Part shown: positions 1 to 6,064 of the stretch, piece by piece
Position numbering within the stretch: the stretch's first letter is position 1
How the letters are laid out: each line of letters opens with the position of its first letter
NCBI GenBank assembly: GCA_003558145.1
Contig: PWMP01000083.1
Coordinates: 1-9,438 of the forward strand
Length of the DNA stretch: 9,438 nucleotides
From: Elusimicrobiota bacterium
GTDB lineage: Bacteria > CG03 > SLGR01 > PWQF01
Reading direction: 5' to 3'
The notes under the pieces: model-generated
Seen by the model: the letters and a program-made list of their open reading frames with translations, nothing else
The model's database searches: none
What the model was told of the DNA's origin: nothing
Translations under genes and position numbers: made by a program

Positions 1-69
1 CGACGCTCCCTACATGGGCCACCACCAGTTCATTTTTGAAATTTTAACATGTTTATTCCTCATACAGTT

Positions 70-98
70 GTTATAATAAATTTTAAAGTATTTTGCAA
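70..98 (-). promoter_or_regulatory. Putative sigma-70-type promoter directed out of the left edge
   Basis: On the minus strand a TTGCAA hexamer (93-98) and a TATAAC hexamer (70-75) are separated by exactly 17 bases in an AT-rich stretch after the motB stop. This would drive a gene beginning left of the window. A purine-rich AGGAATAAAC precedes an ATG at 48-50, but that frame ends after six codons. Bases 1-116 otherwise show no supported gene and no GC-rich hairpin with a T-run. AT-rich intergenic DNA can yield such matches by chance. Confidence 0.35.
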
Positions 99-116
99 AC
101 TATATTTTATCCTATG

Positions 117-971
117 CTAATATGAAGAAGCAATAGGCGCTGCGGTATCCATTCTTCTTTCTACCGTAGTGCCTATTCTTTCCACTATTATGTCAACCCT
201 CCTGTTTCGGGCTCTTCTGTCAGCGTCAAGGTTTGCAACACGTATATGCTCCAAAATTATTTCCTGCATTTCCCTTTGCATTGCAAGCTGCTCCTCTCTT
301 ATTCTTAACATCACTGTGTCTTGCTCCTCCGGTGTAGAAGCCCGCCTCAGTTCAAGGGAATACTTTTGGGGAATCTCTCTTACTTTCATTTTATAATTAA
401 ATATTTCCTCCTCCAGTTCTGTACCGACAGCAGGATGGTATTTGCTGTAGCCGCCGGCTGCTATGCGGTCAGGAGGAAACTCAAGATTCTCAACCAGGTA
501 TCTCGCAACATTTGTTGCCCTGGCAGTTGACAGTTCCCAGTTTGACGGGAATCTTTCGGTACTTATTGGAACACTGTCCGTGTGCCCTTCAATCCTGACC
601 GGATTAGGCACATCCATTATTTCCCCGGCTATCGCGGCAAGTATGGCCTTTGCGTCTTCATATATATCGGCACGGCCGGAGTCAAACATCATTTTTTCGC
701 TTAGGCTTATTACCAGGCCTTTAGGGTTAATCTCAAGCATTATAAGGTGCTCAAGATTGTTTGCATAAGCGTAGTTTTCAATTCTTCGCTTTATGCTGAC
801 AAGCTGAAGCTCGTTTAGAGTGGCGGCAAGAGCGAACATCATAACAAAAAAAATCAAAAGCTGAGTAACAAGATCCCCGTAAGTTGTCATCCAGGGCGGA
901 GATCCTTTGCCGACTTCTATATCCCCTTCATCTTTGGGGAGCGATCTTTTAAATGCGGCGATCTTGCTCAT
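117..971 (-). CDS. motB: Flagellar-type stator protein MotB with an insert in the OmpA-like domain
   Basis: The 284-residue product has a short cytoplasmic N-terminus, a single transmembrane helix (about 30-50) and a periplasmic OmpA-like domain. The ion-binding aspartate is D33 in WMTTYGDLVTQLL, equivalent to E. coli D32. The peptidoglycan-binding set is intact: FDSGRADI (96-103), IEGHTDSVPI with D132, NWELSTAR with R151, and NRRVDIIV (256-263). Between GGYSKYHP (173-180) and NRRVD there are about 75 residues instead of the usual ~14. These are largely charged helix (residues 182-250), an insert near the cell-wall contact site. In MotAB motors this subunit holds the stator to peptidoglycan and conducts H+ or Na+. 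The start directly follows the motA stop (TAAATG), so the two are translationally coupled. No fliL, fliM or fliN follows within the remaining 116 bases. Confidence 0.95.
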   Translation of the reverse strand: MSKIAAFKRSLPKDEGDIEVGKGSPPWMTTYGDLVTQLLIFFVMMFALAATLNELQLVSIKRRIENYAYANNLEHLIMLEINPKGLVISLSEKMMFDSGRADIYEDAKAILAAIAGEIMDVPNPVRIEGHTDSVPISTERFPSNWELSTARATNVARYLVENLEFPPDRIAAGGYSKYHPAVGTELEEEIFNYKMKVREIPQKYSLELRRASTPEEQDTVMLRIREEQLAMQREMQEIILEHIRVANLDADRRARNRRVDIIVERIGTTVERRMDTAAPIASSY

Positions 972-1826
972 TTATTTTTTCTTTTTACGGTATTTTACCT
1001 TTGTTTTTTTCTTCTTTTTGCTTTTATCTTTTTCAGCAGCTTTCCCTTTCTTTGTTACCGAAGGATCCATAAAAGAGGAGCGTGGTATATACGCGCGCAG
1101 TTTGGCTACCGCTATAGAAGGGACTTCACCCGCATGCAGGGACATAACGCCCCTGGTTATAACGCTTTTGAGGAAAAGTTCCTCTTCCGAACGTCTTTTA
1201 AGCTTACCGGCTATGGGAAGAAATACGAGATAAGCACCAAGCGCGCCGTAAAAGGTTGTAAGTAACGCTACAGCCATCCCGGCGGCTATCTGGGCTGTAT
1301 CCTGGAGGTCCGCAAGCATCAGTATAAGACCCATAATAGTTCCTATCATACCAAAAGCCGGGGAATATGTACCCAGCGTTACAAAAATTTCCTGTCCGAC
1401 TTTATGTCTTTCCCGGGTAAATGCGAGCTCGGTTTCCATCTCCTCTGTTATGTGCTCCTGACTCTGGCCGTCCATGACCATTTTTACGCCGTTTCTCAAA
1501 AACTCATTATCCATTTCCTTTATATCTTCTTCAAGAGAAAGGACTCCCTGTTTTGAGGCTTTTATAATCAGCTGGCGGAATATTTCAATATATTCGTTAG
1601 GATTGTCCTGCTGTTCGGCAAACACCTTTTTAACAACTTTAAACGCTTTTACTACCTTATCAATTGGATAGTTCACCATAAGTGCGGAAAACGTACCGCC
1701 GTATGTAATCATAGCAGATGGCAGGTCAAGAAAACCCTGCAGCCCTACCATGCCTCCGCGAAGGGCAACCGCGGTAAAAACTATTATAAGACCACCGGAA
1801 AGTCCTATTACTGTCGTTAAATCCAT
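972..1826 (-). CDS. motA: Flagellar-type stator protein MotA with poly-lysine C-terminal tail
   Basis: The 284-residue product has the four-helix MotA layout: TM1 about 6-22, TM2 about 34-51, a large cytoplasmic loop, TM3 about 147-172 and TM4 about 182-203. The two key prolines are present, P156 in YSPAFGMIGTIMGLI and P204 in LPIAGKL, matching E. coli P173 and P222. In the loop, KQGVLSLEEDI aligns with the segment carrying E. coli R90 and E98. The glutamate (E99) is kept, while the basic residue can only be placed near K92. With MotB, MotA forms the inner-membrane ion channel whose loop pushes on FliG. Residues 259-284 are an added tail with 16 Lys and one Arg in 26 positions, which standard MotA lacks. 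The TAA stop abuts the motB ATG, and an AGGAA site lies upstream of its own start. Confidence 0.95.
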   Translation of the reverse strand: MDLTTVIGLSGGLIIVFTAVALRGGMVGLQGFLDLPSAMITYGGTFSALMVNYPIDKVVKAFKVVKKVFAEQQDNPNEYIEIFRQLIIKASKQGVLSLEEDIKEMDNEFLRNGVKMVMDGQSQEHITEEMETELAFTRERHKVGQEIFVTLGTYSPAFGMIGTIMGLILMLADLQDTAQIAAGMAVALLTTFYGALGAYLVFLPIAGKLKRRSEEELFLKSVITRGVMSLHAGEVPSIAVAKLRAYIPRSSFMDPSVTKKGKAAEKDKSKKKKKTKVKYRKKKK

Positions 1827-1829
1827 AAT

Positions 1830-2057
1830 TTATTCCTGTTCCTCATTAAGCAGCTCGCTGAGTTTCTCGCGGGTAAGCATATTTACATGTTTTTTATAAT
1901 CCTCTACCCTTTTTATTATCTCTGCGACTTTCTCTTTTACCATAATCTTGTTTCCGGTAGTAAGGGTAATAAGCGTATCGGGACGCGATTCTACTGTTTC
2001 TATCAATTCGGCATTAAGAATTATACTGTCGCCATTGAGTTTTGTGACATTTATCAT
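1830..2057 (-). CDS. flbD: Flagellar protein FlbD
   Basis: The 75-residue product has the FlbD family pattern from end to end: MINVTKLNGDSIILNAELIE, then TLITLTTGNKIMVKE, followed by a helix (VAEIIKRVEDYKKH). Length is normal, with a slightly extended C-terminal tail. FlbD is a small cytoplasmic protein commonly encoded just before motA in flagellar operons, often after the hook gene flgE. Its molecular role is poorly defined. Here it follows the giant coiled-coil gene by six bases and precedes motA by three, so translation is probably coupled. No strong Shine-Dalgarno is visible, only AAAGAA before the ATG. Finding it next to motA/motB supports a flagellar-type origin for this motor, even though no hook gene is present in the window. 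Confidence 0.9.
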   Translation of the reverse strand: MINVTKLNGDSIILNAELIETVESRPDTLITLTTGNKIMVKEKVAEIIKRVEDYKKHVNMLTREKLSELLNEEQE

Positions 2058-2063
2058 AATTCT

Positions 2064-4778
2064 TTAAAGAATGAGGACGCCTTTTGAGCCGCCCTTTTTA
2101 AATTTGGCAAGAATTTTACTAACAAAAGACTTGTTACTTTCTTCCAGCTCTTTTATGAGTTCAGCCTGCTCCAGTACAACTTTTTGTTTCTGCTTTTTTT
2201 CTTTTTCTGCAAGCTGCGAAAGAATTTTCTGGTCTTCAAGAGAAACCTGAAGCTTTTCCTTAAGCTGACGGTGTTTATCTTTTGCCTGTGATATGAAATC
2301 TTTTACTTTCTGTTCGCGATCTATCCACTTATTTTTCCATTTTTCATTGATTTTCTGAATTTTTTCATCTATTTCACCGGTATCCGCAGCGGGAAGAATA
2401 TTTTCACTGCGAAGCTGTTCCATTCCTATTTCAAGCTGCGATTCCAGTTCTCTTATTTTTTCTTTAAGTTCTGCGTTCTCACCGCTAAGCACCTGAAGTT
2501 TTTCTGAGGAAACCCCTTTGTAAGATGGATCTTGTTCTCTTTCTTCAAGTTCATTAAGTGATTCTTCAAGTTCATTTCTTAATTCTTCTATTATTTTTTT
2601 CTTTTCCTCAATTTCTTTCAAATGTTTTTCCGCAAGCGAAGCAGAAAGTTCTTCTATCTCCTTTTTTTGGCCCATAAGAGCTTCCGCACCGGATGCGGCA
2701 TCGGAAAGTTGTTTTATTTTATCTTCAGAATCCGAAAGGGCGGCTCTAATCTGAACAATTTCGTTCTTAAGTTCTTCTATCTCACTATCTTTTCCGGATA
2801 TAATTTCTTCTCCGGGTATTTCAGCTTTCAACTGTTTTATTTCTTTCTCTTTTTCTTCAAGCTGCAGGGAAAGACGGTCCAGCTGCTGCTGTATTGTACT
2901 ATTTTCGGATAAAAGTTTATTGTTTTCCTCTTCAAGAACATCTCTTTCACGCAAGGATTGCTCAAGATGCTCCGCTAATTCCCTGTTTTTGCTTTTCAGC
3001 TGGTATATATCCGGCTTCTTCAGCTTAATATCTTCACTTTCGGCTGTTTTCTCTTCAAACTGCGTTATAATAGACTGCCTTTTCTGAAGTTCCTGTTTCA
3101 GATCATTAATTTCTTCAGTTTTTTCTTTAATTTTTTCATTAATTTCGGCGGTGCGTTCCGCTATCTCATCCTGAAGCTTTTTCTGCTCCGAATCTTTTTC
3201 TCTAATCTCTAATTTAAGCTGATTTATTTCGGTTTCGGCCGTTTGAAGCTGCCGTTTTAATTCCCTGTTTTCGGAATTCAGGTTCTCATACTCACAAATC
3301 TCTATATCTTTATCTGTTTCACTTCGGGATTTCAGGATTCTTTCGTAATGCTCTTTCTGCTCCTGTATCTCATCCCTGTACTTTCTCTCGCTATGGTGAA
3401 GGGCCTCCCTTAGTTTACGGTTTTCTTCAGATTCATCTTCATACCTGAGTTTCAGCTCCTGGGCATTTTTTTCCAGTTTTTTAAACTGTATTTCAAGCTT
3501 TTCTTTTTCCCGCGCAACCGACTCTTTCTCTTCTTCCGCCCGCTGAATCTTATAGGCATAGCTTGTTTTTTCCGAATCAAGCCGGGAAGTCAGGTCATTT
3601 ATGTTTTTCTGCTTTTCATTAAGTTTTTCATAAAGCTCTGTCTTTTTAGTTTCAAATTCGTCTCTTGACTGCTGAAGTTGGGCAGCGAAGCTGTCCTGCC
3701 GGGCCTGTTTTTCTTTTCTAAGCGAGTCGACGGCAGCATTAAGTTCATTTTCCGCTCCTTTTTTAAGCTGCTGAACTTCATCAAGCGCCTTTCCCAGCTG
3801 TTCTATTTCATTTTTATATCCTTTTTCTTTTTCACCGAAACTTTCCTGAAGTTCGTCTTTCTGCTGCTGCCACTCCTGTTTAAGCCAATTAAAGTTTTTC
3901 CTGTAATTATCGAACTGCTGTTTTATTGAATCTATCTGGCGGTCTTTTTCGCGGCGAAGCTCTTCTGTTGCCCGGCGCGCCTGCAGAAGCTGGCTTTCAT
4001 AAAGCTCTGTTTCCCTGGAATTTTCGTTTTCAATTCTGCGCAAAGCATCGGTCTTTTCCCTACGCAGGATATTTATTTCATCCCGGAGGCGGTAAATATC
4101 CTCATCGTTTTCTTTTTTGCTGTTAATAAGGCGATGGTGGATTTCGGCGTTTTTGCGGGCCATATCCTCTAAGGCCCTGTCCGAATTCTCCATCTGCCTC
4201 TCGGTTTTCAACAAATCTCCCTCTAAGGCGGCGTTTTCAATTTTAAGCTCGTTTATTTTTGCCGCAAGTTTTTCTATTTTATCATTATATTGATCTATAG
4301 AGGATTCTCTTTTTTCTTCGAGAGATTTTATCTTTGCTTCAAGATGGGTGTTTTTTTCCCTGAGTTCGCAAAGGCGCTTTTCATAATCATTTTCTATTTC
4401 CCGAAGTCTTATCCGGTACCTGTTTTTTTCTTCTTCCGCCCGGTGCCTGGCGGCCTGGAGTTCTTTTTTGCTGTTTTCATAATCCCGGTTAAGTCCTCCG
4501 TCAATCTGAGACAATTTTTCACGGCTTTCCTTCAGAAGCGCTTTAAGACGTTCTATTTCTCTTTCATTTTCAGAAATACCGCTTTTATTCTTTTCTTTTA
4601 TATTCTGAATCTTTTCGGAATAATTTATCTCTATGTCGCTTACTTTTTCCTTATACCTGTTTTCCCTGGCATGAAGCTCATCGTTAAGCCGGTTAATTTT
4701 TTCTTCATTTACCTTTCTCTGGGCAGTAAGTTCGGCTTTTTCTTCATTAAGCGCATTTTCAAGGACTGAAACCTTCAT
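2064..4778 (-). CDS. Giant coiled-coil protein (C-terminal part; coding continues upstream to about 5030)
   Basis: The 904 residues from this ATG are almost wholly charged heptad coiled coil dominated by Glu, Lys, Gln, Leu and Arg. Short breaks occur near ADTGEID and around the DPSYKGVSSEK region. The last ~20 residues become basic and less coil-like (ILAKFKKGGSKGVLIL), which could be a membrane- or partner-contacting tip. No signal peptide, transmembrane helix, Walker motif or enzyme domain is seen, so this is not an SMC/Rad50-type ATPase. The 4778 start is doubtful, as 84 further open codons precede it and nothing upstream of it resembles a ribosome site. The real product is probably joined to the proline-rich gene. 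The stop lies six bases before flbD. Long cytoplasmic coiled coils such as AglZ accompany MotAB-like gliding motors in Myxococcus, but homology to AglZ cannot be judged by eye in low-complexity coil. A role as motor scaffold is inference only. Confidence 0.78.
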   Translation of the reverse strand: MKVSVLENALNEEKAELTAQRKVNEEKINRLNDELHARENRYKEKVSDIEINYSEKIQNIKEKNKSGISENEREIERLKALLKESREKLSQIDGGLNRDYENSKKELQAARHRAEEEKNRYRIRLREIENDYEKRLCELREKNTHLEAKIKSLEEKRESSIDQYNDKIEKLAAKINELKIENAALEGDLLKTERQMENSDRALEDMARKNAEIHHRLINSKKENDEDIYRLRDEINILRREKTDALRRIENENSRETELYESQLLQARRATEELRREKDRQIDSIKQQFDNYRKNFNWLKQEWQQQKDELQESFGEKEKGYKNEIEQLGKALDEVQQLKKGAENELNAAVDSLRKEKQARQDSFAAQLQQSRDEFETKKTELYEKLNEKQKNINDLTSRLDSEKTSYAYKIQRAEEEKESVAREKEKLEIQFKKLEKNAQELKLRYEDESEENRKLREALHHSERKYRDEIQEQKEHYERILKSRSETDKDIEICEYENLNSENRELKRQLQTAETEINQLKLEIREKDSEQKKLQDEIAERTAEINEKIKEKTEEINDLKQELQKRQSIITQFEEKTAESEDIKLKKPDIYQLKSKNRELAEHLEQSLRERDVLEEENNKLLSENSTIQQQLDRLSLQLEEKEKEIKQLKAEIPGEEIISGKDSEIEELKNEIVQIRAALSDSEDKIKQLSDAASGAEALMGQKKEIEELSASLAEKHLKEIEEKKKIIEELRNELEESLNELEEREQDPSYKGVSSEKLQVLSGENAELKEKIRELESQLEIGMEQLRSENILPAADTGEIDEKIQKINEKWKNKWIDREQKVKDFISQAKDKHRQLKEKLQVSLEDQKILSQLAEKEKKQKQKVVLEQAELIKELEESNKSFVSKILAKFKKGGSKGVLIL

Positions 4779-5030
4779 CCTGTATTCTTTTTCTATAAGA
4801 TCTTTTTCTTTTTCCAGTTCTTTAATACGCGAATTAAGCTCAACGGTCTTTTCATTAAACTTTTCTTTAATGCTCCAGTAACGGTTTTCAGCAGATTCCT
4901 TCGCACTTACCGCATCTGTAATTTTCTGTTCGTATGCCAGCTTGAGTTCGCTTATCTGTTTTTGATATTGCAGTATGAGGTTTTCTTTTTCCTGTATGTT
5001 TTCCCTTACTCTTCCTCCCAGAGTTCCTTT
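4779..5030 (-). other. Frame junction: uninterrupted coding in the frame of the downstream coiled coil, without a start codon
   Basis: In the frame of the 2064-4778 gene, translation stays open upstream to a stop at 5031-5033. From about 5006 down to the ATG at 4778 it encodes more heptad coiled coil (for example RENIQEKENLILQYQKQIS and RIKELEKEKDLIEKEY). I translated every codon in this stretch and found no ATG, GTG or TTG, and the 4778 ATG has no spaced ribosome site. The upstream gene stops at 5006-5008, so a single -1 (equivalently +2) change would join the two. The only modest slip site is the T-AAA-AAG run at 5027-5033. A one-base deletion near the stop, real or from assembly, is the simpler reading because it restores coil continuity (ELWEEE-x-RENIQ). 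Confidence 0.7.
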
Positions 5031-6001
5031 TTATTTTCATAACTGTTTTTAGTCTGCCACAGTTTATTATTCAACTCGGAAGTGGTTTCTCTCAGTTGGG
5101 CTATTTTATTCTCGTATTGATTCCTGCTTTCACGGATCCGGTTATGGTAATCAAGACGGACATTGTCTCTTAGATTCTCGCTCTCCTGCAGCTTACGGGT
5201 CATATTAATTTTCTGGGCGGCAAGTTCTTGTTCAAGCTGGTAAAGTTCTTCGCGGAGTTTTTCTTTTTGCTCTTCAACCTGCTCGGCCTTCTGGGTCATT
5301 GAGCTTGACTGTAGAACTTCTTTAAGGGCCTGTTCCACCTTAATAGAATTCTTCTCTTCTTCCTTATGCTTAATAGCTTCTTCGTAAGCGCGGCGACGAG
5401 CCTCTTCAAGCTCCTTTTTCATTTCTTTCATCTGCTGCTGGAATTCTTCGCGAGCCTGCTGCTGTGCTTCTGTGCGAATATGATTTTGAGTCTGCTCAAG
5501 GACAAGGCGGCTCCGGCTTTCTTTTCTTATTTCGTCCAGTTCCCTGCGCCATTGCTCCCTTTCCTCTTTAAGCTGCTTTTCTTTTGCAATAAACTGCTGC
5601 TGCAGCTTTTCTTTGAGTTTATCAAATTCATCCTGTTTACGGCGGGCGTCTTCTTTTTCTTTTTCAAGAAACTGTTCCTGCAGGCGGATATTTTCATTTT
5701 CTTTTTCCTTAAGCCTTTCCATAAGCTGAAGCCGTTCCTTTTCCATGCGGCTATCCAAACGGGATATTTCTTCTTCTATTTGCATTTCTCTCCCACCGAA
5801 ACGTTGCTTTCCCTTTAACGGAGCGGGTGCCGGCGGGGTAAAAACATCCTCTGCCGGAGGAGAAGGAGGCCCGGAACCGGGCATCGGCGGCATATCAGGT
5901 ATTCCGGGAATAAACTTCTTCCCGGCAGCTCCCGAATCGGGAGGCGGAGGCGGGCCGGGAAGACCCAACCCTTTATCGTTTTTATTTTTTTCAGAATTCA
6001 T
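5006..6001 (-). CDS. Proline-rich, coiled-coil protein (N-terminal part of a split giant coiled-coil protein)
   Basis: The 331 predicted residues fall into two parts. Residues 14-63 are rich in Pro and Gly (LPGPPPPP, GIPDMPPMPGSGPPSPP, TPPAPAP), as in flexible ligand stretches for SH3-, GYF- or EVH1-type domains. From about residue 72 to the end the chain is continuous Glu/Lys/Gln/Arg-rich heptad coiled coil. No signal peptide or membrane segment is present, so it should be cytoplasmic. The ATG at 6001 is chosen because an in-frame stop lies six codons upstream and no other normal start codon lies between. It has no recognisable ribosome site. The frame ends at TAA (5006-5008), yet coiled-coil coding continues without a break in the -1 frame into the next gene. 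I therefore read this as the head of a single ~1,312-residue protein. I recognise no named family. Function is unknown, with a scaffold or adaptor for the adjacent motor proteins the most likely guess. Confidence 0.75.
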   Translation of the reverse strand: MNSEKNKNDKGLGLPGPPPPPDSGAAGKKFIPGIPDMPPMPGSGPPSPPAEDVFTPPAPAPLKGKQRFGGREMQIEEEISRLDSRMEKERLQLMERLKEKENENIRLQEQFLEKEKEDARRKQDEFDKLKEKLQQQFIAKEKQLKEEREQWRRELDEIRKESRSRLVLEQTQNHIRTEAQQQAREEFQQQMKEMKKELEEARRRAYEEAIKHKEEEKNSIKVEQALKEVLQSSSMTQKAEQVEEQKEKLREELYQLEQELAAQKINMTRKLQESENLRDNVRLDYHNRIRESRNQYENKIAQLRETTSELNNKLWQTKNSYENKKELWEEE

Positions 6002-6005
6002 AAGA

Positions 6006-6027
6006 ATTGTACAGTACTAATACAGTA
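6006..6027 (-). promoter_or_regulatory. Possible operator/promoter: tandem TACAGTA repeat and a -10-like box
   Basis: The 63-base gap before the proline-rich gene carries TACAGTA twice (6010-6016 and 6021-6027). The two copies start 11 bases apart, about one helical turn, as expected for a repressor or activator bound on one face. A TACAAT -10-like hexamer (minus strand, 6006-6011) sits only four bases before the ATG. If used, it would start a transcript at or next to the start codon. No Shine-Dalgarno sequence precedes this ATG, and I found no matching -35 box at normal spacing. Promoter activity is therefore only a suggestion. Confidence 0.3.
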
Positions 6028-6064
6028 TTGCTTTTTTTTCAAGCTTTTCATTTTATTCTCTCTT

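Noticed and set aside
2..76. Possible C-terminal end of a plus-strand gene entering from the left (24 open codons to a TAA at 74-76)
   Set aside because: Too short to assign, all three forward frames are open for at least 12 codons, and no family motif is recognisable.
77..116. Intrinsic terminator after motB
   Set aside because: The stretch is AT-rich, but no GC-rich stem followed by a T-run is present on either strand.
997..1020. Possible programmed frameshift at the A-run in the motA tail
   Set aside because: The A7C heptamer is in the wrong phase for a -1 slip in the motA frame, and the frame continues normally to a stop directly joined to motB.
2064..5030. SMC/Rad50-like or kinesin-like ATPase suggested by the long coiled coil
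   Set aside because: No Walker A, Walker B or signature motif is present at either end; the sequence is coil throughout.
5366..5818. Plus-strand 150-codon open frame rich in Phe and Leu that resembles a membrane protein
   Set aside because: It is the antisense of Glu/Lys-rich coiled-coil codons, which read as Phe/Leu on the other strand. The minus frame has clear protein character. The same applies to 4290-4769, 2622-2912 and 3678-3929.
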